A stretch of 64,000 nucleotides of DNA, taken from contig NZ_JARKMX010000008.1 in NCBI RefSeq assembly GCF_029360705.1, positions 1,549,949 to 1,613,948 on the forward strand. The letters run 5' to 3'. The translations under genes and the position numbers were made by a program. The DNA is from Paraflavitalea pollutisoli (GTDB taxonomy: Bacteria > Bacteroidota > Bacteroidia > Chitinophagales > Chitinophagaceae). Under the pieces are notes generated by a model, which searched no databases, was not told the DNA's origin, and was given only the letters and a program-made list of their open reading frames with translations. The stretch's first letter is position 1. Every line of letters starts with the position of its first letter. This document shows, in pieces, positions 54,813 through 64,000 of this stretch.

Positions 54813-55547
54813 ATGAAACTGCGCTGTCTGCTGATCGATGAGGATCCGGCTGCCATGAAGCTGTTGGCGCAACACATTGACGCCATTGACGGCCTCGACA
54901 TTGTGGGGCAATGCCATAATGCGATCGAAGCGCTGAGCATCTTACACCAGCAACGCGTGGATGTGATCTTCCTGGATATTCAGTTGCCCAGGATTTCGGG
55001 CATCGATTTCGTGAAGAGTCTCTCGCATCCACCGAAGGTGGTATTCGTGACGGACCACCGGGAATTTGCTGCTGAAGGATTTGAGCTGGATGCTGTTGAC
55101 TTTCTGCTCAAGCCCGTTTCCTTCGACCGGTTTTTCAAAGCCATCTCCAAATTGAACCGCATACAAACCCAGGTGCATCCTCATCCAGCCATACCGGCCA
55201 CCTTACCCTATACTCCTTATGTGTACCTAAAGGTCGATAAGGACATGAAGAAAGTATTTGTGGAAGATATTCTTTACATCGAAAGCTGGAAGGACTATGT
55301 AAAGGTATTCCTGACTGGTGGCAATTTTCTGCTGGTGAAGCAATCCATCTCTGCTATGGAGGGCCTGTTATCGGAGTACCAATTTATGCGGGTACACCGG
55401 TCGTACATGGTCCCGGCGGATAAGATATCCGGTTACAATGGGCTTTCTATTTACCTGGGTGCTTTGGAGATCCCTATCGGACGGTTGTACAAGCAGGTAG
55501 CACTGGAAAAACTGCATCGGCCACATTACCGCCCTCAACTGCCCTGA
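54813..55547 (+). CDS. LytTR-family response regulator
   Basis: 244 residues from the ATG at 54813, which places the receiver domain at the N-terminus (MKLRCLLIDEDPAAMKLLAQ). The phosphoacceptor is D55 in VIFLDIQLPRISG, with the K in FLLKPVSF near residue 105. The LytTR DNA-binding domain covers about 140-240 (DILYIESWKDYVKVFL, FMRVHRSYMVP). A LytS-type histidine kinase gene normally lies upstream but none is seen here, so it is an orphan in this window. It converges on the second SusD gene, with a terminator between them. It need not regulate that operon. Confidence 0.9.
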   Translation: MKLRCLLIDEDPAAMKLLAQHIDAIDGLDIVGQCHNAIEALSILHQQRVDVIFLDIQLPRISGIDFVKSLSHPPKVVFVTDHREFAAEGFELDAVDFLLKPVSFDRFFKAISKLNRIQTQVHPHPAIPATLPYTPYVYLKVDKDMKKVFVEDILYIESWKDYVKVFLTGGNFLLVKQSISAMEGLLSEYQFMRVHRSYMVPADKISGYNGLSIYLGALEIPIGRLYKQVALEKLHRPHYRPQLP

Positions 55548-55593
55548 CCTGCTCAACACCTGACTACATCCACTTGGTATTGCTATCATAAAA

Positions 55594-55622
55594 AGAGGGT
55601 GTATCGGTTTGATACACCCTCT
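55594..55622 (-). terminator. Terminator of the second SusC/SusD operon
   Basis: Perfect 12-bp stem (55594-55605 with 55611-55622), 5-base loop, followed on the minus strand by a T run. It can also act on the LytTR gene. Confidence 0.88.
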
Positions 55623-55661
55623 GGAGATGCTATATGCTATCCAAAAACTGTTGGGTTGGGA

Positions 55662-57596
55662 TTACTTAGGTAATTCGTCCTTCACCGCATCTTCCCACTT
55701 ATCCCATCTTACCACTGCGGGATCGTAGCCGCTGTAGCCCTGGTTTTGCCACAGTTTGGCGCCACCTGTCGCGTTGATCGCGTTTTGTGGTATGGGCCAG
55801 CAAATGTTGTGCGCACCCATCGTGTAAGCGCGGCCTTTCACCACGGCTTTGCCCTTGTTGTAATAGTTATTGTAACGGGATACACGCGCAAACCAGTAGC
55901 TCTTGGTAGATAGGTTTTCGACATTGTAGGTATTACCCCACTCATCGGCCTTGCCACTCAATGCCAGGCAATACGAAGCACGGCTCAACTCGGTAAAGCG
56001 CCATTCTTCCATGTTCAGTTCACGGGCGCGCTCGTCGAAGATGTCTCCAATGCTTACGGTAGTAAACAGCGTAGTACATCCTGCACGTTGCCTTACCTTG
56101 TTCACGTCGGCCGCAGCACCGGCGGGATCGCCAGCATAGAACTTAGCTTCTGCACGCAGCAGGTAGGTTTCGGCCAGGCGATAGCAATACAGGTCGCCGG
56201 CTCCACCGCGGTGGTTGGCTTCGTTGGCATTACCCGTTTCCAACGGATCTTCGATGTAATACTTGTAATGTGGCCAGTCGAACCACTGACGGATGGTGTC
56301 ATTACAAAGAATGGCTCCGGCATCGTTGTACAAGCGCAGGTTCTTACCATACCAGGCTGTGTTTCTGGGATCATTGTACTTCAATGAATCGACACGTACC
56401 CAGTTTCCTACTGTACTGTTGTGGCGAAGGTCACCTGCATCACTGATATTGGTCCACAGTTCGTTGGTGGCCATATACGTAGGACGAATATGCGCGATAC
56501 CACGTCCCAATGCATGCGTGTAGTCATAAGCAACACGGTAGTTGGCATTGGAAGTAGCCACATACAGCAGTGCCTGTCCTCCGGTAGGCATCGTGGTGCC
56601 GGTTGCATCGAACCAGGGCAGCCAGTTGCGCATCGTGTTCATTTTAGTACCGGCATCTGTACCGTTGCGGTTCACCATCATCAGGATGGTTTCTTTATTG
56701 GCACCAATGCCTTTATTTTCCGGACGGTGCAGGTCCCAGATCACGTTACGGGTGATGGGCCAGGTCTGGGGATAAGGATTGATGAAAGAACCGAAAGGTG
56801 CCGTCATCAACGAATAGCCCGACTGGTCAATCAGGATATTGGCCTGATCGATGGCTTTTTGCCATTGCGCGGTTGCCATATAACACTTAATGAGCAATTG
56901 ACGGCAGGCAGCCTTATTGATCATCCCGACAAGGCTCATATTCTTCTGATCGGGCACCCACTCTACCGCTTTCTCCATATCGGCAGTGATCATCTGCAGG
57001 ATGGCTTCACGTTTGGTGCTTTTGTAGTCTACCTTTGGCTGCTTCAGCATCCTGGTAACGAGGGGAACATCTTTGAATTTGAATACCAGGTCCATGTAAC
57101 GCAACGAACGGTGAAAGAAAGCCCGGCCCCTGTAAATATTCTTGTCATTGTCGCTAACATCCGTAGCGTTATCGACATAGTTGATCACTGTATTGGCATA
57201 CTTGATACCATTATATGTCTCATCCCAATACCACATCATTCTTTCGGGCATTTCAGTAGGAGTAACCCGGGTAGCGATATCTGCCAGGATATTGCCGTCG
57301 TCGGTCTTACTGGCCACCGCCATATCCGTAAACATATATTCAGTACTGATCGGCAAACTCAGGTCCTGGTAGTTGAAATAAGACCAGTAGGTACGCAGGT
57401 GACGGTCGGCCGTTGCAAGCGCCGCATCGAGCCCTGCCTTATTGACCAGGGTCTTATCCGGCTCGTAAAAAGAGGTAGGCTCGGGTGATAAAAACTCCTT
57501 GCTACACCCTGACTGAGTGGCCAGCGTGCTGGCCAGTATCATGGCCACCGCTGTTTTTCTATTGATGATCGTTTGAATTGTCTTTTTCATGCTCAA
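55662..57596 (-). CDS. SusD/RagB-family surface lipoprotein
   Basis: 644 residues with a lipoprotein signal (MILASTLATQSGC, acceptor cysteine C31 from the first ATG; an ATG at 57590 is possible). The SusD fold is visible in GRAFFHRSLRYMDLVFKFKDVPLV, AACRQLLIKCYMATAQWQKAI and the C-terminal DLYCYRLAETYLLRAEAKFYAG and FDERARELNMEEWRFTELSR. This is the large SusD_RagB subfamily, unlike the shorter SusD_2 type at 39527. It lies 6 nt downstream of the second susC. Substrate unknown; a nearby mannonate dehydratase hints at uronic acids, but they are separated by pseudogenes. Confidence 0.92.
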   Translation of the reverse strand: MSMKKTIQTIINRKTAVAMILASTLATQSGCSKEFLSPEPTSFYEPDKTLVNKAGLDAALATADRHLRTYWSYFNYQDLSLPISTEYMFTDMAVASKTDDGNILADIATRVTPTEMPERMMWYWDETYNGIKYANTVINYVDNATDVSDNDKNIYRGRAFFHRSLRYMDLVFKFKDVPLVTRMLKQPKVDYKSTKREAILQMITADMEKAVEWVPDQKNMSLVGMINKAACRQLLIKCYMATAQWQKAIDQANILIDQSGYSLMTAPFGSFINPYPQTWPITRNVIWDLHRPENKGIGANKETILMMVNRNGTDAGTKMNTMRNWLPWFDATGTTMPTGGQALLYVATSNANYRVAYDYTHALGRGIAHIRPTYMATNELWTNISDAGDLRHNSTVGNWVRVDSLKYNDPRNTAWYGKNLRLYNDAGAILCNDTIRQWFDWPHYKYYIEDPLETGNANEANHRGGAGDLYCYRLAETYLLRAEAKFYAGDPAGAAADVNKVRQRAGCTTLFTTVSIGDIFDERARELNMEEWRFTELSRASYCLALSGKADEWGNTYNVENLSTKSYWFARVSRYNNYYNKGKAVVKGRAYTMGAHNICWPIPQNAINATGGAKLWQNQGYSGYDPAVVRWDKWEDAVKDELPK

Positions 57597-57602
57597 TCGT
57601 TT

Positions 57603-60600
57603 TTAGAGAGTAACATTTAAACCAAAGTTGAAAGCCCTGGGCGCCATTCCGGAGCGGAACATCTGATTGGCGTCGCCACTGGTATTGAACGTCTCGATAT
57701 CACCATACTCCCAATTCTTTTGTTTGGTCCATACGGCCACGTTGCGTACACTCGCAAACACCTTCACTCTTTCAATGCCGGCTTTGCCCACCAGGTTACG
57801 GGGCAGCGTGTAACCGATCGAGATATTCTCGAGGCGGATGAAAGAACGATCATAGAGCATACCGGGTGCGCCTACGCCAGTAACGCCCTTCGCGTCCAGA
57901 CGGGCTACCGTTGTAGTTGGATTATCGACGGTCCAGTAATCTTTTTTCCAGGTATTGGCCAGGTTGGTCACGAGAGAAGTACCATTGTCCTGGTTGAGGT
58001 AAATACCTGCAAGGCTCTTATGCCCCATATAGGAATAAAGGTTGAAAGCGAAGTTGAAGTTCTTCCACGTAAAGTCGTTGCGCAGTGACCACATGATCGG
58101 AGGAGCAGACTGTCCGAGGAATTGCTTGTCATTATCGTTGTACTGTGGTGTAACAGTTCCGTTGGGGTTCTTGATATCATCCGCGGTGTAAGAATTTTCC
58201 ACTTTAGGATCACCGGGGCGCTGACCATACCTCTTTGCTTCAGCCTCTTCCTCTTTCTGCCAGATACCGGTCACCTTGTAATCCCAGATCACACCGATCG
58301 GCTGACCGATAAACCACCTGTTGCCTACGTCGTCGCGCTCACGGTAGGTGGTGATGTTACCTGCACCATCATAGATAGGCGTCGTGTACTCGTAATACAG
58401 GTGCTGGATCTCGCTTCTGTATTTGGAGAACCCAAAGGTAGTATTCCAGGTAAAGTCTTTGGTCTTGATGTTGGTGGTATTGATCGTGATCTCGAAACCT
58501 TTGTTCACGACTTTACCGAGGTTGGAAGCGATGCGGGCAGCACCAGAATAACCGGGCAGTGTACGGTTCATGATCATGTCTACCGTTGGGGTAATGTAGT
58601 AATCAAATGAACCGGTAATACGGTCATTCAGGAATCCGAAGTCCAGGCCAAAGTTGGCAGACTCTGTTTTCTCCCAGGAAAGCTGGGTGTTGGCCAGGCG
58701 GTCCATGAACAGGTATTTGTATTGCACCAGGTTGCCGTTGTTGTCGAGGTAACCTTGTGTAGCACCGGTACCTGCCGTCAGGTTGGCAAATGCGAGGTAC
58801 ACATCCGCCAGTGAACGGTTACCGTTCTGACCATAAGAGAAGCGGAATTTACCGGAGGTCATGGGCTCCCAGTTGAAGAACTTTTCATTGGTGAAGGTCC
58901 AGGCTACGGCAGCAGACAGGAAATTGGCGCGTTTTTTATCCGATCCGAAGGCAGAGTATCCATCCCGACGGAAAGAAGCGGTGAACATATAGCGGTCATC
59001 GTACGAATAGAACAGGCGTCCTAACAAACCATCGGCCGCTTCCGTAATGTCTTCCGAGTCGAAGTTACTTTTCGCTTTGTCGGCGTTCTGCACTTCATGG
59101 TAACCCAGGATATCGCTCGGGCGGATGTCGCGGGCTTCGATCCTGTCTTTCCAACCCTGGCGTTTTTCCGCTTCCTGTACGAGGGTGACTGCTACGCGGT
59201 GTTTGGTCGCGAATGTCTTCTCCCAGTTGATGGTATTGTTAAGTGAATAATCGAAACGCTGGGTCTGCTCCCGATTGATGAGACCATTGGTGGTTTTCCA
59301 GTCGGGGTGGCTGGCCGACTCATGGTAACGATCGCGGAACTGCTGGTAACGGGGCGATGCATTGAACGAATAGGTGATACCGAAAGGCAATTTCACCTTG
59401 GCGTTGATGATCGCGTTGATGACTGTATAACCTTTGTCAAGCGTCAGGTATTGCTTGTCGAAGTCATAATTGTAACCATAGTTATTGAGCATGGCGTCGC
59501 CCTGTGGGTGTACTGCCAGTTTACCGGTGGCATCATAATACTGCGCATAAGGTGAGTTGCGGATTACCTGCTTTTGCCAATCCGTAGCGATACTTCCATC
59601 GGTTCGGTTCTGGAAGTTGACGTTGGCGCCGATCTCGAGCCATTTGGTCACTTTGTTCTCCACCTTCAGATTGGAACGGATCGCGCGGTAATTATCGCCT
59701 ACGATAATCCCTTTGTTTTCGAGGTAGCCGGCAGACAGGTAATAGTTGGCATTGTCGTTGGCGCCGGATACACTGATATTGTAGTCCTGGTTGGTACCGG
59801 TCTGGAATGACTGATCGTACCAATCGAAAGTTTTATTATCCAGGAAATTTTTCAGCGTAACGTCGGCCATGTTCAGGCGTCTTGCCCATACTCCATCGTT
59901 ATTGGCAACCGGTGCAGCATCATAGGCTCTCCACTGGTCGATGGTAATACCGTATTTGGCCAGGTTTTCAGCGGTGGCCTGGGCATAGTAACCAGGTCTT
60001 TTGTTGCCACTCCATTGTGTCAAGGGTGTCTGGTAAGCGTCGTAAGTACCTGTAGCAGTGTTGGGGCCATAGGTGGCTGCGGTATACCAGTCTTCACGAT
60101 AACGCATGTAGCCGGCAGCATCAAACACTTTCCGATTGGCAGCCATGGTCGTTGCCCCGAAGTTGCTGGTGAAGTTGATCTTGGGTTTTCCTTTCTGACC
60201 ACGTTTTGTGCTCACGATCAATACGCCGTTGGCAGAGCGGGCACCATATACAGCTGCAGCCGACGCGTCTTTCAGTACGTCGATCTGGGCGATGTCGTCG
60301 GGATTGATCTCAGACAATTCCCCATAGAAGATCATACCGTCCAATACGATCAAAGGGTCATTGTGTCCACCATCCGTGTACACGGAACGCTGGCCGCGAA
60401 TCTGGATCGAACCACCGCCTTTGGCATTGGGATCGAGACCTACGCTGAGCCCGGGTGTACCACGCAGTACATCCTGTACGGTGTTGGGGTTCTGATCAGC
60501 CAGTTTATCGGGCTTGATCTGTGTGATGGCGCCGGTCAGGTCTTTCTTACGGGCCTGTCCGTATCCAATTACCACCACCTGGTCGAGGTTGTTGGAAGTG

Positions 60601-60929
60601 GCAGACAGTAATACGGATACCAGACGACTGGATGGAACCGTCAGCGTTTGGGTTTCATGACCTACATAGGTCACTTCGAGTCTGTCGCCAGGTTTGGCGG
60701 CAATCTTGAACTTTCCTTCTGCATCGGTTTGCGCCGACACCGTAGAGCCCTTTACGGTTATGGTGGCGCCTACTGCAGGGCCTTCGGCGACACGGATCTG
60801 ACCGGTCACGGCCTCCTGCGCAAAGGCGAATGTTGTCAACAGTAAAAAAGTTAGGGATAATAGCAACTTGGTTAGTAGGGGCGACCGGTCAGCCTTGCCG
60901 GTCCGTCCCCAGATGTCAATTTCTTGCAT
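57603..60929 (-). CDS. SusC/RagA TonB-linked outer-membrane transporter, no STN domain
   Basis: 1108 residues with a signal peptide (LLLSLTFLLLTTFAFAQ). A carboxypeptidase-regulatory-like domain (about 40-112, VTGQIRVAEGPAVGATITVKG) precedes the plug (VVVIGYGQARKKDLTGAI, then GQRSVYTDGGHNDPLIVLDG). The barrel ends AFNFGLNVTL. Without an STN domain it is not coupled to a FecR/sigma system; regulation must come from elsewhere. It forms a two-gene operon with the SusD gene 6 nt downstream and ends at the hairpin at 55594. It is 1.1 kb upstream of the remnants of another TonB receptor. Confidence 0.93.
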   Translation of the reverse strand: MQEIDIWGRTGKADRSPLLTKLLLSLTFLLLTTFAFAQEAVTGQIRVAEGPAVGATITVKGSTVSAQTDAEGKFKIAAKPGDRLEVTYVGHETQTLTVPSSRLVSVLLSATSNNLDQVVVIGYGQARKKDLTGAITQIKPDKLADQNPNTVQDVLRGTPGLSVGLDPNAKGGGSIQIRGQRSVYTDGGHNDPLIVLDGMIFYGELSEINPDDIAQIDVLKDASAAAVYGARSANGVLIVSTKRGQKGKPKINFTSNFGATTMAANRKVFDAAGYMRYREDWYTAATYGPNTATGTYDAYQTPLTQWSGNKRPGYYAQATAENLAKYGITIDQWRAYDAAPVANNDGVWARRLNMADVTLKNFLDNKTFDWYDQSFQTGTNQDYNISVSGANDNANYYLSAGYLENKGIIVGDNYRAIRSNLKVENKVTKWLEIGANVNFQNRTDGSIATDWQKQVIRNSPYAQYYDATGKLAVHPQGDAMLNNYGYNYDFDKQYLTLDKGYTVINAIINAKVKLPFGITYSFNASPRYQQFRDRYHESASHPDWKTTNGLINREQTQRFDYSLNNTINWEKTFATKHRVAVTLVQEAEKRQGWKDRIEARDIRPSDILGYHEVQNADKAKSNFDSEDITEAADGLLGRLFYSYDDRYMFTASFRRDGYSAFGSDKKRANFLSAAVAWTFTNEKFFNWEPMTSGKFRFSYGQNGNRSLADVYLAFANLTAGTGATQGYLDNNGNLVQYKYLFMDRLANTQLSWEKTESANFGLDFGFLNDRITGSFDYYITPTVDMIMNRTLPGYSGAARIASNLGKVVNKGFEITINTTNIKTKDFTWNTTFGFSKYRSEIQHLYYEYTTPIYDGAGNITTYRERDDVGNRWFIGQPIGVIWDYKVTGIWQKEEEAEAKRYGQRPGDPKVENSYTADDIKNPNGTVTPQYNDNDKQFLGQSAPPIMWSLRNDFTWKNFNFAFNLYSYMGHKSLAGIYLNQDNGTSLVTNLANTWKKDYWTVDNPTTTVARLDAKGVTGVGAPGMLYDRSFIRLENISIGYTLPRNLVGKAGIERVKVFASVRNVAVWTKQKNWEYGDIETFNTSGDANQMFRSGMAPRAFNFGLNVTL

Positions 60930-61433
60930 AACAGCAGCAATTTTTGTTTTTAATACAGCAGCGGGAGCCTGGTTTGCGGTCCCCTGGAATCATTAAGTAT
61001 TTCGAAAAGTATAATATCAGGCTACGCGGACGAGGCGCAATCCTGGAAAGACGCGATGTGATTTAAGCCGGTGAAAAGAGGGTATTCGTTGTTGATCGGT
61101 TGGTAGCTGATGGAAGCTTCGATCTCCGGGTTTTGCCGGGTGGTGGTATAAAAGCAGTTGGGGATGGCAGCACCATCCATGGCAAGTCAACAGTCATATT
61201 CGTTAATTTTTGGAGAGTGAAAACGATCCTATCAATCCTAAAATTATAAGTGCGCAATCGAAATCAGGGGGGCAAAGAAACATAATAGAGGGGGCAAATC
61301 CTCATTTTTAAGCTGGCCGCAGCTTATAATCTTTCCACACAAAATGAAACAGGCTGATTGACAATCATTCGCGCATCGGTATTTTTTAAAATACCCCGCC
61401 TTGTAGTAGAAAAGTAGTATGCCTGTATACCGG
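60930..61433. other. Non-coding stretch between susC and the receptor remnant
   Basis: A 52-codon minus-strand frame (61022-61180, MDGAAIPNCFYTTTRQNP) has protein-like composition but no recognised family. It may be a fragment of a lost gene. The rest is AT-rich and probably holds the promoter of the SusC operon. No repeat or RNA gene seen. Confidence 0.4.
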
Positions 61434-62661
61434 TCAATCTTTCAAAAACCGATACTGGACGCCGACCAGCAGGATACGTCCGGGATGAGCCGGCATGAGG
61501 CGATCGGTGTAGTCGAGCAGGTTATCGACCGTGGCGTGGGCACTCAGGTGGTCTTTGTAAAAAGGATTTTCCCTGGTGGCATACAGGAGGAAGTAGCCGT
61601 CCACAAAGGCATCGTAACGGTCAATGAAATAGTTGTTATTGGCATCTCCGAAGGGATACTTGCCGCGGTAGTTGACGCGGCAAGACAGGTTGATGCCGGC
61701 CTGCTGCCTGAGCAGGTGCTGCCGGATCTCGCTGATCTCGCCGGCCTTCTCCAATTGTTGAAGGGTGGCTGCCAGCACTTCGGTGCCGACAACCATATAG
61801 TTACTCAGTGGGTTGACAAATACCTGGTAGCGAGTTTTGTAATCCGGCGCCTTGAATCCGGTACCGGCTGACACCCGAAAGGTAAATTGGGAGTAGATCT
61901 TCTGCTGCAGGCCGATGCTTGGGTTCAACTTGCCGCCGTAGGTATTGTGGCGGTCATTGCGAAGGCCGCCAGTCAGTTCGGTGGTGGGGGTCGGGTTATA
62001 CTTGGTTTGCAGACAGGCAAATCCCGCCGCCATGTTGTTGCCGGTCTTGTAGGAACTGGTGTTCATGATCTCGACGCTTCCTCCCAATCCACCGGTAAAT
62101 TTCAACCGGTCCTCCATTGCCCAGGCAAACTGCTGCTCCAGGCGGTGCAGGGTTTGGGTAAAGGTTTCGCTGCTGACAGGACCGCTTTGCTGTTGCCAGG
62201 CCACGCTCATATCCGACTGGTAGTGGGTGAAGTAGTGAGAAAGGGGTCTCCCCTTCCAGGATAGCATCGACGGTATTGAGGCTACCATATAATATAGATA
62301 CCATTGCCTGGGGTTGTTTGGCGCCGTGGCGGGTGACGATGTTGATGGCCCTGCCGAGGGCGTCGCTGCCGAACAGGCAGGAGGACGCACCTTTGATGAT
62401 CTCGACCCGTTCGATATTGGTTACGCTGATACGCGAAAGATCGAAGTTGCCGCTGTTGCGTCCGGTCATGGGTTGCCCGTTGATGAGTACCATGATGTAT
62501 TCTGAGGAGAAGCCCTGCATCTGAATACCGGTGGCGCGGGCGCCTCCACTGATGTCACTGACGACGGCTGGTAAGCGCCAACGCATCGTGGAAGTGTATG
62601 GTCCGTTGATGGTGAATTTTTCTACCCGACTGCCGGCAGCCATCAAAGATTTGCATGACAA
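61434..62661 (-). pseudogene. Decayed TonB-dependent receptor (siderophore/cobalamin-type)
   Basis: The first part in one frame encodes a plug domain (QMQGFSSEYIMVLINGQPMT, RVEIIKGASSCLFGSDALG, then INIVTRHG). It lacks a signal peptide and the N-terminal end. Around 62240-62255, at the inverted repeat AAGGGG-TCT-CCCCTT, the coding frame shifts. The second part continues with barrel strands (HYFTHYQSDMSVAWQQQSG, LTGGLRNDRHNTYGGKLNP, GFKAPDYKTRYQVFVNPLSN) to the receptor end LMPAHPGRILLVGVQYRFLKD in pieces. About 410 codons remain of the 700 or more expected, so internal deletions have occurred as well, for example near 61690 where strand order skips. It is divergent from an iron-type permease fragment. 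Confidence 0.82.
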
Positions 62662-62696
62662 GCTTCATCCTTAAGGATGCAGCATAAACTTATTAC

Positions 62697-62832
62697 TTGT
62701 TGAAAAAGAGACTGGTTTTCGTAGTGACGGCGGGTTTATTGTCGGTGGCCGTTATCGTATCGCTGGCCGTGGGTGCTATGAAGATCCCGATAAGCCAGGT
62801 AGGTACTGCCGCAGTATCCATGTTTTGTGGCG
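62697..62832 (+). pseudogene. N-terminal fragment of a FecCD-type ABC permease
   Basis: From the TTG at 62697 the frame encodes LKKRLVFVVTAGLLSVAVI, then VSLAVGAMKIPISQV. This is the first membrane helix and following SLxxGAxxIxxxxV motif of FecCD/BtuC-type permeases (about 330 residues). The resemblance stops near 62832, after about 45 codons; the frame then runs into the neighbour's terminator and gene. It is a truncated relic, divergent from the TonB receptor remnant. Confidence 0.6.
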
Positions 62833-62841
62833 AAAAGGCAC

Positions 62842-62868
62842 AAAAAAGAGGCAGCATTACTGCCGCCT
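62842..62868 (-). terminator. Probable terminator of uxuA
   Basis: Imperfect stem AGGCAG with CTGCCgCCT around CATTA, followed on the minus strand by a run of six T. It lies about 25 nt after the uxuA stop. Confidence 0.6.
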
Positions 62869-62893
62869 TGATCTTTTACATCGTTCCATTCAT

Positions 62894-64000
62894 TTATCGT
62901 GGTAAACTACGTGATATGCCTAATTCGAGACCACGCAGTTCGGCCAGGCCGCGCAGGCGGCCGATGGCAGAATAACCTGGATTGGTCTTCTTCTTGAGGT
63001 CATCAAGCATCTGGTGTCCATGATCGGGCCGCATGGGTATGGAAAGGTTACGGCTATTCATCACCTGTAATATTTCTTTTACGACACTGTACATGTCTAC
63101 ATCGCCTTCGAGGTGATTGGCTTCGTAGAAGTTGCCGTCTGCATCGCGTTGCGTGCTGCGCAGGTGGATAAAGTTGATGCGATCGCCAAAACGCTTTACC
63201 ATGCCTGGCAGGTCATTGTCTGCGCGTACCCCAAATGAGCCGGTGCAGAAACAAAGTCCGTTCGCCTTAGAGGGCACTGCATCGAACAGGGCCTGTACAT
63301 CAGCGGCTGTGCTGACCACACGGGGCAATCCAAAGATCGCATAGGGAGGATCGTCGGGGTGAATGGCCAATACTACACCTTCCTCTTCTGCCACCGGGGT
63401 GATCTGTTGCAGGAAATAGATCAGGTGCTGTTGCAGCTTTTGCGCATCGATCCCATCGTAGGTATCGAGGGCTTGCTGAAACTGTGCCAGGGTGAAACTT
63501 TCTTCGGAACCCGGCAAGCCGGCAATGATGTTGCGCTGCAACAATGTCTTTTCGGAGTCGCTCATGCCCTCCAGCCGGTTTACGGCGGCGGCCAGTTCTT
63601 TATCCGAATATTCACCGCGTGCTCCCTTACGCTTCAACAGCAATGCGTCGAACGCTACCAGTGCAGCACGTTCGAAACGCAGGGCCTTCGATCCATCTTC
63701 GACCGTATAGGCGAGATCGGTACGTGTCCAGTCCAGCACGGGCATGAAATTGTACGTAACGATCTTTATACCACAACGGGAAAGGTTGCGGATGCTCATC
63801 TTATAATTCTCGATATACTGTTTGTAGTCACCTTGCTGGATCTTGATGTGCTCATGCACCGGTATGCTTTCTACCACGTTCCAGCGTAATCCGGCGGCCT
63901 CGATCTCGTTTTTACGCTGCATGATCTCTTCTACCGGCCACACCTCTCCATTGGGAATATGGTGCAGAGCGGTTACAATGCCTGTTGCGCCTGCCTGACG
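62894..64000 (-). CDS. uxuA: Mannonate dehydratase, 5' end beyond the window
   Basis: 368 residues visible; the frame runs to the window edge and about 20 N-terminal residues are missing. Visible family blocks are [19 protein letters not shown] at the edge, [72 protein letters not shown] and MRPDHGHQM. UxuA removes water from D-mannonate to give 2-keto-3-deoxygluconate in glucuronate breakdown. The metal-binding histidine and cysteine positions look intact. Other uronate genes may lie outside the window to the right. Confidence 0.93.
   Translation of the reverse strand, partial: RQAGATGIVTALHHIPNGEVWPVEEIMQRKNEIEAAGLRWNVVESIPVHEHIKIQQGDYKQYIENYKMSIRNLSRCGIKIVTYNFMPVLDWTRTDLAYTVEDGSKALRFERAALVAFDALLLKRKGARGEYSDKELAAAVNRLEGMSDSEKTLLQRNIIAGLPGSEESFTLAQFQQALDTYDGIDAQKLQQHLIYFLQQITPVAEEEGVVLAIHPDDPPYAIFGLPRVVSTAADVQALFDAVPSKANGLCFCTGSFGVRADNDLPGMVKRFGDRINFIHLRSTQRDADGNFYEANHLEGDVDMYSVVKEILQVMNSRNLSIPMRPDHGHQMLDDLKKKTNPGYSAIGRLRGLAELRGLELGISRSLPR

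Overview
The window looks like a chromosomal segment of a Bacteroidota bacterium, most likely a Chitinophagaceae relative. The evidence is two SusC/SusD pairs, an ECF sigma/FecR regulator set with an STN-domain SusC, a type IX secretion C-terminal sorting domain, Bacteroidota-type -7 promoter elements (TAnnTTTG), and starts without Shine-Dalgarno sequences. No rRNA, tRNA, CRISPR array, insertion sequence or phage gene was seen.

Layout. 0.4-3.4 kb (minus): a protein of unknown function with a paralogue at 51.3 kb, an antitoxin-like small protein, an ArsR/SRPBCC pair with two palindromic operators, and a SUKH-3-like immunity gene cut by an in-frame TAG. 3.6-11 kb: a beta-hydroxyacid-dehydrogenase-type oxidoreductase, then a minus-strand operon of GH2 beta-galactosidase, DUF5077/DUF3472 protein, CBM9-like protein and LacI regulator. 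11.3-24.4 kb: an MG2-like surface protein, OsmC, arginine deiminase plus CtlX, an M15 peptidase with an RmlD-like reductase, prolyl oligopeptidase, 6-phosphofructokinase and pyruvate kinase. 24.5-30.3 kb: a TonB-domain lipoprotein, an AraC regulator and three secreted proteins, two of which combine an esterase fold with TPR-like repeats in opposite order. 30.3-37 kb: CutC, a Tat-exported glycosylasparaginase, an NTF2-like protein, a CocE/NonD hydrolase and a GH20 hexosaminidase. 37-46.5 kb: a thrombospondin-type-3 protein with T9SS tail, SusD, SusC and FecR, with the sigma factor divergent. 46.6-50.6 kb: a NagB/PIG-L fusion, an Fsr-type MFS transporter and a FadR-type GntR regulator. 51.3-54.7 kb is an accessory, decaying stretch. 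54.8-64 kb: an orphan LytTR regulator, a second SusC/SusD pair, remnants of a TonB receptor and of a FecCD permease, and a partial mannonate dehydratase.

How it fits together. A near-palindromic GCAACCGGTTGC operator lies 70-110 nt upstream of three amino-sugar/galactoside genes (beta-galactosidase, hexosaminidase, NagB fusion). This suggests one LacI-type regulon spread over 36 kb, plausibly controlled by the LacI gene encoded here. With the glycosylasparaginase, these genes read as a glycan and glycoprotein salvage set. A second shared site, TGTCCGAAAAwTACAATT with a fixed 36-nt offset to GTTACTTTG, precedes the two transcription units downstream of the AraC gene. Four loci carry a degenerate period-8 TGCCTNNN repeat at gene boundaries. 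Decay is visible as two genes interrupted by TAG, a tandem gene-tail remnant, and a broken iron or cofactor uptake locus.
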